A stretch of DNA of 64,000 nt from Chromatiales bacterium (GTDB lineage: Bacteria > Pseudomonadota > Gammaproteobacteria > Chromatiales > Chromatiaceae), in contig JAKSBX010000217.1 of assembly GCA_022360905.1 (NCBI GenBank), positions 54,094 through 118,093 on the forward strand, given 5' to 3'. Position 1 is the stretch's first letter; every line of letters starts with the position of its first letter. Under the pieces are notes generated by a model. It was not told where the DNA came from. It saw only the letters and a list, made by a program, of their open reading frames with translations, and searched no databases. Both the position numbers and the translations under genes were made by a program. Shown one piece after another: positions 9,618-19,999 of the stretch.

Positions 9618-11420
9618 ATGGTAACAGCAAAACGCAAAGTTCTCGCGATATGCTTCACTGCCTCTGCCATGCTAGCTGCTGCAGGTGGTGTAACAGCTAA
9701 TTCAGAGCTATTGAAGATGCAAAAAAATGCGGATGACTGGGTGATGCCTAACGGCAACTACGCCAGTACTCGCTATAGTGAATTAAATCAGATCACTGCA
9801 AACAACGTTAAAGATCTGCAAGTTGCCTGGACCTTTTCAACCGGCGTTCTGCGTGGTCACGAAGGTGGTCCCCTTGTAATGGGCGATGTGATGTATATTC
9901 ACACACCATTTCCAAATAAGGTCTTCGCATTAGACCTGAATGAAGACGGTAGAATCATCTGGAAATACGAACCACGGCAGGATACCAGTGTCATCCCTGT
10001 GATGTGCTGTGACACCGTCAATCGTGGCCTGGCCTATGGTGACGGCAAAATCATCCTGTCTCAGGCAGATACCACACTGGTCGCTCTGGATGCCAAAACC
10101 GGTAAAAAGATCTGGTCTGTTAAAAACGGTGATCCAAGCAAAGGTGAAACATCCACCGCAGCACCCATGGTGGTTAAGGATAAAGTCTACATTGGTATCT
10201 CTGGGGGTGAATTCGGTGTACGTGGATCGTTAACGGCCTACAGTCTGAAAGACGGTAAGCTGGTTTGGCGAGGCTACTCCATGGGACCGGACAGCGACAC
10301 CCTGATCGATCCAAACAAAACCACCCATCTTGGTAAGCCTGTTGGTAAAGATTCAGGCATCAACACCTGGCAGGGTGACCAATGGAAGATTGGTGGCGGC
10401 GCCACTTGGGGCTGGTACTCATATGATCCAGATGAAAATCTCGTCTATTACGGGTCCGGAAATCCAAGTACTTGGAACCCTGTTCAACGTCCTGGTGATA
10501 ACCGCTGGTCAATGACCATTTTCGCCCGCGATGCCGATTCAGGCATGACCCGCTGGCTCTATCAAATGACTCCTCATGACGAATGGGACTATGATGGCAT
10601 CAATGAGATGATCCTGGTCGACAAAAAGATCAAGGGTAAGATGCGTAAAGCCTTGGTTCATTTTGATCGTAACGGTTTTGGCTACACCATGGACAGGATT
10701 ACCGGTGAGTTGTTGGTGGCGGAAAAGTTTGATCCTGCCGTCAACTGGGCAACCCATGTGGACATGAAGACCGGTCGTCCACAAGTCGTCGCTAAATATT
10801 CAACTCACCAGAATGGTGAAGATGTCAATTCAACTGGAATCTGCCCGGCAGCATTGGGTACCAAAGATCAGCAACCGGCGAGCTACTCACCGCGCACTGG
10901 TCTGTTCTATGTTCCAACCAATCATGTCTGCATGGACTATGAGCCTTTTGAAGTCTCATACACCGCAGGTCAGCCTTATGTAGGTGCGACCCTTTCCATG
11001 TATCCGGCACCAGGCGGCACCAACCTTGGTAACTTTATCGCATGGGATGCTGACAAGGGCAAGATTGTCTGGTCCAACGAAGAACCCTTCTCAGTATGGA
11101 GTGGTGCACTCTCCACAGCAGGTGACGTTGTTTTCTACGGCACACTGGAAGGTTACCTGAAAGCGGTTGATGCCAAGTCTGGTAAAGAGCTGTATCGCTT
11201 CAAGACACCGTCAGGCATCATCGGTAACGTCAATACCTATATGCACAACGGTAAGCAGTATATCGCCGTGCTATCAGGCCTTGGCGGTTGGGCTGGAATC
11301 GGTATGGCCGCTGGTCTGACCGATCCTACAGCAGGGCTTGGTGCAGTAGGTGCCTATGCTTCACTAAGCGATTACACCCAACTCGGCGGTACATTGACTG
11401 TTTTTTCACTGCCTGATTAA
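9618..11420 (+). CDS. xoxF: Lanthanide-dependent PQQ methanol dehydrogenase XoxF
   Basis: PQQ-ADH fold; vicinal Cys [20 protein letters not shown] carries the extra Asp typical of XoxF (Ala in MxaF). Confidence 0.95.
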   Translation: MVTAKRKVLAICFTASAMLAAAGGVTANSELLKMQKNADDWVMPNGNYASTRYSELNQITANNVKDLQVAWTFSTGVLRGHEGGPLVMGDVMYIHTPFPNKVFALDLNEDGRIIWKYEPRQDTSVIPVMCCDTVNRGLAYGDGKIILSQADTTLVALDAKTGKKIWSVKNGDPSKGETSTAAPMVVKDKVYIGISGGEFGVRGSLTAYSLKDGKLVWRGYSMGPDSDTLIDPNKTTHLGKPVGKDSGINTWQGDQWKIGGGATWGWYSYDPDENLVYYGSGNPSTWNPVQRPGDNRWSMTIFARDADSGMTRWLYQMTPHDEWDYDGINEMILVDKKIKGKMRKALVHFDRNGFGYTMDRITGELLVAEKFDPAVNWATHVDMKTGRPQVVAKYSTHQNGEDVNSTGICPAALGTKDQQPASYSPRTGLFYVPTNHVCMDYEPFEVSYTAGQPYVGATLSMYPAPGGTNLGNFIAWDADKGKIVWSNEEPFSVWSGALSTAGDVVFYGTLEGYLKAVDAKSGKELYRFKTPSGIIGNVNTYMHNGKQYIAVLSGLGGWAGIGMAAGLTDPTAGLGAVGAYASLSDYTQLGGTLTVFSLPD

Positions 11421-11441
11421 TGAGCTGAAGTATCGCTCCGC

Positions 11442-11468
11442 ACCGCCACCCGCCCAGCGGGTGGCGGT
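11442..11468 (+). promoter_or_regulatory. Perfect 12-bp hairpin between xoxF and xoxG
   Basis: accgccacccgc-cca-gcgggtggcggt; no T-tract. Confidence 0.75.
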
Positions 11469-11504
11469 AACACTTCAACAGAGAATAGAACCATATGGTT
11501 TTTT

Positions 11505-11987
11505 ATGAGGCTCAATATGCTGCACTTCAGACTTAGTAAACCCATCCTTCTTGCCACCCTTGCACTCACCTACTCGATTACATGTTATGCAACACCAAGC
11601 AAGGCTGACTACAAAAGCTTCCAACCGTCACCCGATCAACCCTACTACTTTGAAGACGGTAAGGTAGACTTTGGCACATATAATGGGTTTCGTCGTTACC
11701 ATGCTGATTGCCATGTATGCCATGGCCCTGCAGGATTGGGCAGTAGCTATGCACCGGCACTAATCGAATCCCTGAAAGTCATGAGCTGGGGTGACTTTGT
11801 CAATGTGGTAATCAGTGGTCGTGAAGGAAGAGATAACATGATCATGCCTTCATTTGCGAAAAATGTAGACATCGTAACCAATCTCTCCGATATCTATGCC
11901 TATTTAAAGGCACGTGCCGATGGTGTGATTGGAGCAAACAGACCGGCTAAGTTTCCAAAAGTTAAAAAGTTGATTGCCGACAAATAA
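11505..11987 (+). CDS. xoxG: XoxG-type cytochrome c
   Basis: Signal peptide and single CHVCH heme motif; between xoxF and xoxJ. Confidence 0.9.
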   Translation: MRLNMLHFRLSKPILLATLALTYSITCYATPSKADYKSFQPSPDQPYYFEDGKVDFGTYNGFRRYHADCHVCHGPAGLGSSYAPALIESLKVMSWGDFVNVVISGREGRDNMIMPSFAKNVDIVTNLSDIYAYLKARADGVIGANRPAKFPKVKKLIADK

Positions 11988-12090
11988 TCTGGCTGCCGAT
12001 AACAACCAAGACATGGAGTTTCCATGATAAAATAAGGCCAGTTAGTGGCAAAATCGAATTGCTGCAATCATTTCTGCAGTGGAGGTCAAA

Positions 12091-12948
12091 ATGCAAAAAA
12101 CAGGTTCTTCGTCTTACTTTAGTGCGCAGAACCTGTTTTTTTTATGCTGTTGTTTCGTCATACAGTTATCGATCACTTTACCCAGTGAAGCCAAAAACAC
12201 ATTCGAGGCTCGCAACAAAAGTTACCTGACCGTATGCGGTGATCCCAATCACCTGCCCTTTTCAAACCAAAAGATGCAGGGATTTGAAAACCGTATTGCA
12301 CAATTGATCGCCGACGACCTGGAACGCACCTTACGTTACCACTGGTGGCCACAAACTATCGGTTTTGTGCGAAACACACTGAAAGTAAGGCTCTGTGACT
12401 TAATCATGGGTGTTACTTCCGTCAACGAGATGTTACAAAACACCAACCCCTATTATCGTTCTGTCTACACTCTGGTCTACCGTGCGGAGTCTGGCCTGAA
12501 GATCACTACCCTGAGTGACCCGGTGTTAAAACAGCTTCGCATCGGTGTGGTGGCAGGCACACCACCGGCAACCGTGTTAACAAACAAAGGCTTAATGGAT
12601 AAGGTGAAGTCTTACCACCGCACTGTGGATACCAGGTTGTTTTCTCCTGCAACCCGCGCGGTTGAGGATGTTGCTTTGGATAGAATAGATATCGCTGTAA
12701 TCTGGGGACCAATTGCCGGTTATACAGCAAAAAATCAAGAGATACCGCTTACTGTAGTGCCTTTACCTGCAAAAATTGACAATGTGCCATTGGCCTTCAA
12801 TGTCTCCATGGGTATCAGGCGACGAGAACATAACTGGAAACAGCAGCTAAATCTGGAACTGGAAAAACTGGCGCCCGAAATAGAGAAAATTCTGCTCGAT
12901 TACCAGATACCGCTACTCGATGCCAACGACAACCTGATCAAGCCTTGA
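12091..12948 (+). CDS. xoxJ: XoxJ/MxaJ-type periplasmic solute-binding protein
   Basis: Signal peptide, SBP family 3-like sequence (LTVCGDPNHLPFSNQ); ATG 12091 has GGAGG RBS at 12081-12085 (track start is GTG 12079). Confidence 0.9.
   Translation: MQKTGSSSYFSAQNLFFLCCCFVIQLSITLPSEAKNTFEARNKSYLTVCGDPNHLPFSNQKMQGFENRIAQLIADDLERTLRYHWWPQTIGFVRNTLKVRLCDLIMGVTSVNEMLQNTNPYYRSVYTLVYRAESGLKITTLSDPVLKQLRIGVVAGTPPATVLTNKGLMDKVKSYHRTVDTRLFSPATRAVEDVALDRIDIAVIWGPIAGYTAKNQEIPLTVVPLPAKIDNVPLAFNVSMGIRRREHNWKQQLNLELEKLAPEIEKILLDYQIPLLDANDNLIKP
12095..12143 (+). terminator. Terminator-like hairpin plus T-tract inside the 5' end of xoxJ
   Basis: 14-bp perfect stem aaaaaacaggttct / agaacctgtttttt, 19-nt loop, 8-T run at 12136-12143. 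Confidence 0.55.
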
Positions 12949-13559
12949 CGCAGATGATAAACCTGCACTCTCTGCGACGATTTTCAACTAATAGGATGCT
13001 GTTGACATTGTTTGGGGCTTGCCTGTTTTGTCACCATCTTATTGCCTCCGAAGCTCAATCGGAACTTTTCTCTGCAGAAGGTTATCGCATGTCAGAGTTC
13101 CGCGCTCCTGTTCCTGAATCGCTCCCCTCGGTCTCGACACTGACAACAGAGCAGCTTCAGCAGTTAATTGCAGAACAGACTGTGCTGTTAATCGATGTCT
13201 TACCTACCCCGGTCAAGCCGAAAGATCGCCCTGACCACCTTTTGTGGTTTCCCCCAGAGAGAAGTAATATTCCTGAATCCTATTGGTTGCCGAATGTGGG
13301 GTTTGGCGCACTTTCTGCTGAACTCGATCGCTATTTCAGGGAAAACCTGGCAAGGCTGAGTGAACAGGATAAGACGCTGGCGATAGTCATCTACTGTCTG
13401 GCTGACTGCTGGATGTCATGGAACGCTGCCAGGCGGGCTGCGATTGAATATGGTTACACTAACATTTACTGGTACCCGGATGGCACCACCGGGTGGGAAG
13501 CCCAGCAACTACCACTGCAACAGAGTCAACCCATACCGCTTGATGACGTGGAAGAGTGA
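12945..13559 (+). CDS. PQQ-dependent catabolism-associated CXXCW-motif protein (rhodanese-like)
   Basis: YCLADCW motif in a rhodanese-like fold; signal peptide; next to xoxJ. Confidence 0.85.
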   Translation: MTQMINLHSLRRFSTNRMLLTLFGACLFCHHLIASEAQSELFSAEGYRMSEFRAPVPESLPSVSTLTTEQLQQLIAEQTVLLIDVLPTPVKPKDRPDHLLWFPPERSNIPESYWLPNVGFGALSAELDRYFRENLARLSEQDKTLAIVIYCLADCWMSWNAARRAAIEYGYTNIYWYPDGTTGWEAQQLPLQQSQPIPLDDVEE

Positions 13560-13573
13560 GTCAATTATTACCA

Positions 13574-14200
13574 TCAATCGAGGTAGTAGGCGATCGTACG
13601 AGCCAAAACACCGAGTTTTTCCTCAACCAGTCTTGGCCTGGTACAGAGGTGTTGGATGAAGGACTCACGCTCATCGAACATCCGCTGTTTGATCTCCATC
13701 TCATTTTGCATTATCGCCAGGCGCTGTTGTGCTTCAGGTGAACCATCTTCCTGTAATCGCACCATCTCATCGAGCTCTTCACTAAGCTGATTGGCCCTTT
13801 CTGCCTGGCCGTTGGCATAGCGGATAATGCCATTGAGCGCCTTTTGACGCTGTATATTCAACTGGGATATGATGCCGGCGAACAGTAGGGTAAGCTTCCG
13901 ATCCTTGACCTCAGGCCGTTGTTTTTCAGCAAACCCGGCAATATGCTTGTCTGCCATCTCGATTTCATATTCAGGCGAGACCAGCTGTCTGACCAAGACT
14001 TCAACAGCTTGGTCTTTGTCCCAACTCTGTTCCAATCCGACAATCTCCGGCCCGGCCCAAACAACAGCGGCGGGAACCTCTGCAACAAACGCTTGCTCGC
14101 AGGGCCAGTTCGTCAATTCATCTGCTTGTAACAGCGAATTTGTAGAAGCTGCAATTACAAATGTTGCTGTTAGCTGTCTGAAAGTCATCTTTTTCAACAT
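13574..14200 (-). CDS. Uncharacterised exported protein at the end of the PQQ-associated ABC operon
   Basis: N-terminal signal sequence; adjacent to the ABC permease gene, same strand. Confidence 0.7.
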   Translation of the reverse strand: MLKKMTFRQLTATFVIAASTNSLLQADELTNWPCEQAFVAEVPAAVVWAGPEIVGLEQSWDKDQAVEVLVRQLVSPEYEIEMADKHIAGFAEKQRPEVKDRKLTLLFAGIISQLNIQRQKALNGIIRYANGQAERANQLSEELDEMVRLQEDGSPEAQQRLAIMQNEMEIKQRMFDERESFIQHLCTRPRLVEEKLGVLARTIAYYLD

Positions 14201-15007
14201 TTAACCTGCTCCCTGTTTTCTACTCATTAAACCTCTTGCAGGATCGTAACCATAAAGCGCACCGGCCAGAAAAAACAACAGGGAACCGACGACTGCAAAA
14301 AATGCGACCCAACCTATTTGACCATAGAGTGAGAACCTGATCAGTTCGACGGCATGTGTAAACGGGTTGAAGCGACAGATCTCATAGAGAAGCAGGCTCG
14401 AATCCTTGATTCTCCAGAGTGGATAGAGTGCTGAGGAGGCGAAAAACATGGGGAAAATCACAAAATTCATCACCCCGGCAAAGTTCTCAAGCTGTTTTAT
14501 GGCTGAAGAGAGTAGCAAACCTAAGGCTCCCAGCATCAGCCCGGATAAAAGGAGGGCGGGAAATGCCAGTAGATAACCCATCAGCGGTGGTTGTACGTCC
14601 CAAAACCAGGCTATACCAAGAAAAAGATAGACCTGGGCAATGGCAACCAGTGTTCCTGCGGTCAACTTGCAGAGTAGAAGATACCATCGGGGAAAAGGAC
14701 TCACCATCAGCATACGCATACTGCCCATCTCCCTGTCGTAGACCATGGAGAGTGAGCTCTGCATACCGCTAAACAGTAGGATCATCGCTGCCAGACCTGG
14801 AACGATATACTCTTCATAAAGGATGTAGGTCTCATAAGGTGGAATGATAGAGACACCCAGAACTGAGCGAAATCCTGCAGCAAAGATAAACAACCACACC
14901 AGAGGCCGGACCAAGGCACCGAAAAACCGTTCACGCTGATGCAGAAAGCGTAAGGCTTCCCGAACGAAGATACCCCACATGCAACGGTAATATTGGACGG
15001 CTTTCAT
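14201..15007 (-). CDS. ABC-2 type permease, PQQ-associated/LutF-like
   Basis: Hydrophobic ABC-2 membrane protein, overlapping the ATPase gene. Confidence 0.88.
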   Translation of the reverse strand: MKAVQYYRCMWGIFVREALRFLHQRERFFGALVRPLVWLFIFAAGFRSVLGVSIIPPYETYILYEEYIVPGLAAMILLFSGMQSSLSMVYDREMGSMRMLMVSPFPRWYLLLCKLTAGTLVAIAQVYLFLGIAWFWDVQPPLMGYLLAFPALLLSGLMLGALGLLLSSAIKQLENFAGVMNFVIFPMFFASSALYPLWRIKDSSLLLYEICRFNPFTHAVELIRFSLYGQIGWVAFFAVVGSLLFFLAGALYGYDPARGLMSRKQGAG

Positions 15008-15741
15008 GATGACTCACTGCGTGTGAGGTGATTGAACGCCTGTTTTACACTGTCTGTTCCAGTCTGCTGCATAATCTGTTTTGCACTACCCCTGGCAAGG
15101 ATTTTTCCGCCATGAAGTATCACCAATTGATCCTCAGGCTCTACCTCGTCGACCAGATGAGTCGCCCATAAAACCCCAATGCCATCTGCGCTGCAGCGGT
15201 TTCTTACCTGTTGCAGGATAGCCTGGCGGCTATGGATATCGAGTCCTACTGTCGGCTCGTCAGCCAAGAGCAATTGTGGTTGATGTAACAGTGCCCTTAC
15301 CAGCTCGACCCGCCGTCTTTGTCCACCGCTCAACGTGCGCACTCGATCTGCAGCACGATCTGCCAGCCCGACCTCCTCCATTGCCAACTGCAATCGATCG
15401 GCTATTTTACTGGGATTGATCCCCTGAAGTGCGCAGTGGTAGTGGAGATTCTGTATGAGTGACAGGTCCAGATCCAGAGTGGGCTGCTGAAAAACAACCC
15501 CAAGTTGGGCAAGTGCCTTTCGACTCTGATGTTTCAAGTCATAGCCATAGATACTGATTGAGCCCCGGGGACTGACGAATAGCCGGGTGATCAATGAGAA
15601 AAGCGTTGTTTTACCTGCTCCATTAACCCCCAGTAAGACACAGAACTCACCTGGATCAAGGGTAAAGCTGACCTGATCCAACACCGGCCGTTTGGTGTAT
15701 GAAAAGCTGACGTCCAACAATCTAAGTGCGGCTTCACTCAT
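15004..15741 (-). CDS. ABC transporter ATP-binding protein, PQQ-associated/LutE-like
   Basis: Walker A GVNGAGKTT, LSGGQRRR, LLADEPTVGLD. Confidence 0.92.
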   Translation of the reverse strand: MSEAALRLLDVSFSYTKRPVLDQVSFTLDPGEFCVLLGVNGAGKTTLFSLITRLFVSPRGSISIYGYDLKHQSRKALAQLGVVFQQPTLDLDLSLIQNLHYHCALQGINPSKIADRLQLAMEEVGLADRAADRVRTLSGGQRRRVELVRALLHQPQLLLADEPTVGLDIHSRQAILQQVRNRCSADGIGVLWATHLVDEVEPEDQLVILHGGKILARGSAKQIMQQTGTDSVKQAFNHLTRSESS

Positions 15742-16739
15742 TGCCGTACCACGATCCCCCAGGGCAGGCGCCCTACTCTGATCGATTTTTTCACTTTTAA
15801 GCGCCCGACATCGATGACTGAAACATCGTTACTCACCCCATTGGTGGTAAAGACAAATTTCTCATCGGGAGAAAAGGCGAGATTCCAAACCCTTTGACCG
15901 ACAAGAAGATATTTTTCAATCTCAAAGGAACTCGTATCAATTACCGCGACCCTGGCCGCCGGTCCCAAGGCAATAAACGCCTGTTTGCCATCGTCGGTTA
16001 TTTTAATACCTACCGGTTGGATCAAATCCTTGTGTATTCCAGGAATCTTAAATTTGATTTTTTTTAGGATTTTTCTGCTCTGTGTATCGATCACACTGAC
16101 CGTACCGCCAATCTCGGATGAAACCCAAACCTGTTTCCCATCATTTGAAAACTGCGCGACTCTAGGTCGTTGATCCACAAGTACGTTATCCTCCACTTTC
16201 ATGTTTTGCAAATTGATGAAGTGAGCCATATTAGTTGTTTCAGAGGTGTTGACCAGCCATTTACCGTCGGGACTTATACCCATCCCTTCAGGCTCCACAC
16301 CGACCTGTATCTCAGTGACTTTCACCCGTTTTTCGATATCCACCATGGTAACCATATTGTCATCTTCATTAGCCGCATAGAGATACTTATCCTGCGGACC
16401 AATCACCAACAGTTCCGGGTCCGGACCGGATGGAAGTGTGTGAGTGACCTTCATCGTCTGCAGATCCAGTACTTCGATATGATCCGCATCACTAGTACAG
16501 ATATAGAGGGTTTTTCCGTCATTGCTGAGAGCGATACCACGGGGGCGTTCACCAACGGATACCTCATCAACTACCTTCAGGCTGTCGCCATCGATGACCG
16601 TTATTTTATTGTCTTTCTCACTACTTACATAGATTGTGTAAGCGGATACCGGTGTACTCAATAAAACAAACAGAATCGATCCAATGATGGGTTGAAGAAA
16701 GCTATCTAAAAATCCGTTTTGAGAAGTTTTGAATAACAT
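15738..16739 (-). CDS. PQQ-dependent catabolism-associated YVTN beta-propeller protein (LutD-like)
   Basis: Repeated YVTN-type blades (VSSEKDNKITVIDGDSL..., ANEDDNMVTMVDI). Confidence 0.88.
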   Translation of the reverse strand: MLFKTSQNGFLDSFLQPIIGSILFVLLSTPVSAYTIYVSSEKDNKITVIDGDSLKVVDEVSVGERPRGIALSNDGKTLYICTSDADHIEVLDLQTMKVTHTLPSGPDPELLVIGPQDKYLYAANEDDNMVTMVDIEKRVKVTEIQVGVEPEGMGISPDGKWLVNTSETTNMAHFINLQNMKVEDNVLVDQRPRVAQFSNDGKQVWVSSEIGGTVSVIDTQSRKILKKIKFKIPGIHKDLIQPVGIKITDDGKQAFIALGPAARVAVIDTSSFEIEKYLLVGQRVWNLAFSPDEKFVFTTNGVSNDVSVIDVGRLKVKKSIRVGRLPWGIVVRQ

Positions 16740-16787
16740 AGGATGACTCCCCGTTTACTGTTCTATATCTGGATATAGCAAAATGCA

Positions 16788-18011
16788 CTATTTCTTACAC
16801 CTACTCTCAGGACGGTCGTAACCCAAAGTATCGAGGGTTGTAAACTGATGAAGAAAACCCTTCTGGGGTGAAACCGAGATCATTATTTTCGCTGAGGTGA
16901 TAAGCAGGGGTTGCCGTAGTTGATTACTCCAGTCACGAAAGCTGACCGGTCTACCTTTAAAAGCGGCGAGACTGAACTCAGGACCGATGATGTAGGGTAT
17001 TAGTTTGTCCACCTGACCACTGGATGTGCGCGTAGCCGCTTCACCGATGGTGCGGACTGCCAACCATGCAGAGAAGTCACGATCCGTCATCCAGCGATTA
17101 TGCTGTTCATTGAAGCGACGTTGAAATTGGGTCGCCCCCCACTGTTCATGGACCCCACTCCAGGCCGCAGGAGAAAGACCTTGTGTGCCACCAACAGGTC
17201 TTGGGCGATAAGTACGGTAAGTAAGAAATTCGCCAAATTCCTTCGACTCATCGGCGACAATCAGAATATCGTAATCTCCGACCTGGCTGAACTCGTTGAC
17301 CACTTGCTGTTCCCGGTTATGGCCTGAATCTGTACGTCTCGCCCCCGGCTCGAAAGTCCACTGTTTCTGCTCGACGATTTTATGCCCAAAACGCTTGGCG
17401 GCACGTTTCAGGGCCTCGGCATAGGCTTTGTCCCTCGGATGACGACCGACCACCAAAAACCACTCTGTCCAGCGTTTCCAGGCTAGATATTGGGCGAGGG
17501 CGTCAGCCAGCATGGCCCGGCTTGGCATAGTGTGCAGCAGATTTGCTCGGCACTCGTTCAGCCTTAGATTGTCATCTGTGGCGCCGATGTTGAAGAGCAA
17601 GCTCGCTTTGGCATCTGGGTGATCGGCTATTTCGAGTAGCTTTTTAGCGGGTAAATTGAGTAGAAAAAGCCTGATACCCTGCTTGTGCAGTTTTCTGAAG
17701 GCCTGGATGACCGGTCCATCGGGTTTTACTTTTTCGACAGTGAGCGTAAACGACTGCCCGGTGAAACGCCCGGTAGTATTATTGTCATGAATACCCTGCA
17801 ATGCACCGGCCTCACCGATATCTTCGATTACCGGCTGCAAGAGTGACAAGGGAATATGACGCCCCTCCTCTTCGGTGATCAAGCCGATGGGTATATCAAG
17901 CGTATCAGCATGGAGAGGCTCCAGGTAGATCGCACCCAATAAAAAAATGGCTAATAGGATACTCATCATTACGGATTCAACATTATTATTCTTGGACAAC
18001 GGTTGTTTCAA
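16788..18011 (-). CDS. ABC substrate-binding protein, PQQ-dependent alcohol dehydrogenase system (LutA-like)
   Basis: Signal peptide, type-I periplasmic binding fold sequence; first gene of the operon. Confidence 0.82.
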   Translation of the reverse strand: MKQPLSKNNNVESVMMSILLAIFLLGAIYLEPLHADTLDIPIGLITEEEGRHIPLSLLQPVIEDIGEAGALQGIHDNNTTGRFTGQSFTLTVEKVKPDGPVIQAFRKLHKQGIRLFLLNLPAKKLLEIADHPDAKASLLFNIGATDDNLRLNECRANLLHTMPSRAMLADALAQYLAWKRWTEWFLVVGRHPRDKAYAEALKRAAKRFGHKIVEQKQWTFEPGARRTDSGHNREQQVVNEFSQVGDYDILIVADESKEFGEFLTYRTYRPRPVGGTQGLSPAAWSGVHEQWGATQFQRRFNEQHNRWMTDRDFSAWLAVRTIGEAATRTSSGQVDKLIPYIIGPEFSLAAFKGRPVSFRDWSNQLRQPLLITSAKIMISVSPQKGFLHQFTTLDTLGYDRPESRCKK

Positions 18012-18053
18012 AGCATCTCCATTCGTTCATAGAGCATTCTAGTCAATCAATTT

Positions 18054-18069
18054 TGCAAATTTTGTACCA
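18054..18069 (-). promoter_or_regulatory. Candidate sigma54 promoter of the PQQ/Lut-like ABC operon
   Basis: Minus strand TGGTAC-AAAAT-TTGCA, one mismatch to consensus, about 45 nt upstream of the start codon. Confidence 0.65.
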
Positions 18070-18384
18070 TGGACAATTTAGAGACCCGCGCTGGTAACTA
18101 AAGGTTTTGATCACTGGTCCCCTGAGTACTCTCTGGTGAATCAATCAGTGTCATCATTGACACACACTGTCGAATCATCTGTTTCAGCTGGTCAGTGCAT
18201 TTCAACCATTACATCACCTGGTAGCCTCATCATAGTCTAACTATTAAAAGGTCAAGAAGGGATTTTATCCCGAGAAGGTTATTAGAATATAAGCGTAGCT
18301 TTATAGACCCAAGAATCGGGCATGAATATTGCTGGAATTGATTCACTTGTGAGATCAATAACCTGTCACATCCTGGAGGTCCGC

Positions 18385-18918
18385 GTGAAAAGATGGTGCT
18401 TACTGCTTTTCGTTCTACTGTTTAGTTGCACTTTAGCTGCCAATGCCCATGGCCCAACTCGACAAAAAGTTACCGTAAAACAGCAGATCTCTGCACCACC
18501 GGAAGCGGTATGGGAGAGGGTAAAGAATTTTCATGACATGAGCTGGCACCCGATTGTTGCAAAGACCGAGGGCAATGGCGGTAACGATAAGGGGGCCACC
18601 AGAATACTGACCCTGGTCAACGGTGGCATTATCAATGAAGAGTTGAAGAAGTACGATGCAGCGAAGCAGAGTTTCAAGTACAAGATCAACTCTGTAGACG
18701 TTAAGATTCTACCGGTTACCAACTACTCTTCAACATTGACCGTGAAGGCTGGCGAGAATGGTGGTTCTCAGATCGTATGGAAAGGCGCCTTCTATCGAGG
18801 TTACCCCAACAATGACCCGCCTCCGGAGCTTAACGATCAGGCAGCAAAAGAGGCCGTCACCGGGGTCTATAAAAGCGGCCTGGAAAATCTTAAAAAGCTG
18901 TTGGAAAAGGGTTCTTAA
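18385..18918 (+). CDS. Exported SRPBCC/polyketide-cyclase-like protein
   Basis: Signal peptide after GTG 18385 with GGAGG RBS; SRPBCC-type N-terminus (QISAPPEAVWERVKNFHDMSWHP). Confidence 0.75.
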   Translation: MKRWCLLLFVLLFSCTLAANAHGPTRQKVTVKQQISAPPEAVWERVKNFHDMSWHPIVAKTEGNGGNDKGATRILTLVNGGIINEELKKYDAAKQSFKYKINSVDVKILPVTNYSSTLTVKAGENGGSQIVWKGAFYRGYPNNDPPPELNDQAAKEAVTGVYKSGLENLKKLLEKGS

Positions 18919-18929
18919 GATATTCAACG

Positions 18930-19892
18930 ATGAGCAAAGCGATTCCGACAATCCTATTTTTGATATTTGCGGTAGTTTGCAGTCAATATATTCAGGCGGA
19001 CTCTTTTGCTTTCATAACCAACCAAGGTGACGACACGGTCTCAGTTATCAACCTCAACAGTCTGAAACAGACAGCCACCATCAAGGTTGGCAGCAAACCT
19101 GCTGGTATTGCTGTGTCCAATGATGGCAAGCACGTCTATGTAACCAATCCGGAAAGTCGAGATGTCTATCTGATTGATGGTGAGACATTGACCAGGGTAT
19201 CACGCCAGTCTGTCGGAGAGGGACCATTGGGCATTGCCCTGAGTAGTGATAACAGCCGGGTCTATGTTGCTGATTGGTATGAAGATCTGATCTATGTTCT
19301 CGATGCTTACAGCCTCAGAATTGTCGCTGAGATTCCAGTAGGCAATTCACCTTCCGGATTAGCGATCAGCAAAGATGGTCAACGGCTCTATGTAGCAGAA
19401 CGGGATGACAATAGAATCTCAGTTGTTGATACTGAAAAGAATCGGATCATTTCCCGAGTTGAAGTCGGTAAACGTCCCTTTGGTATACGTCTGGATCCTG
19501 AGGATAAAAGGCTCTATGTTGCCAATGTTGCGAGCAATGATGTCAGTGTGATCGATCTTTCTTCTCTAAGCGTAATTTCAACCATCCCGGTTGGCAGCAC
19601 CCCCTATGGCATAGCCGTCACAGCGGATAATGATCGTGTATTTGTTACTAATCAACACGATAACAGCCTGTCCGTCATCGACCCTGACGAACTAAAGGAA
19701 TCCCATAGACTCGAAATCGGTGAGTATCCGGAAGGAATCGTTGCAGATCCGACCGATGACCGGATCTACATAGCCAACTGGTTTGATAATGAACTCGTAG
19801 TCGTTGACAGTAAATCTTTGAAAATACTTAAACAAATACCTACAGGCGAAAGCCCTCGAGCCTTTGGCGTATTTGTAGCTGGTGGATCGTAA
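18930..19892 (+). CDS. Exported YVTN-family beta-propeller protein
   Basis: At least six YVTN-type repeats; signal peptide. Confidence 0.9.
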   Translation: MSKAIPTILFLIFAVVCSQYIQADSFAFITNQGDDTVSVINLNSLKQTATIKVGSKPAGIAVSNDGKHVYVTNPESRDVYLIDGETLTRVSRQSVGEGPLGIALSSDNSRVYVADWYEDLIYVLDAYSLRIVAEIPVGNSPSGLAISKDGQRLYVAERDDNRISVVDTEKNRIISRVEVGKRPFGIRLDPEDKRLYVANVASNDVSVIDLSSLSVISTIPVGSTPYGIAVTADNDRVFVTNQHDNSLSVIDPDELKESHRLEIGEYPEGIVADPTDDRIYIANWFDNELVVVDSKSLKILKQIPTGESPRAFGVFVAGGS

Positions 19893-19999
19893 AAACGTGG
19901 AAGGAACCGTGCACAGTCTCTCGCTATTACTGGTGTCGCACTATCAGCAGGCAAGAGAGCGAAACGAATGAGTTAAACCTATCACAAGAGGAGCAGACC

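Noticed and set aside
9618-11420. Calcium-type MxaF methanol dehydrogenase
   Set aside because: DEWDYDG carries the XoxF-specific Asp, and xoxG/xoxJ follow without mxaI
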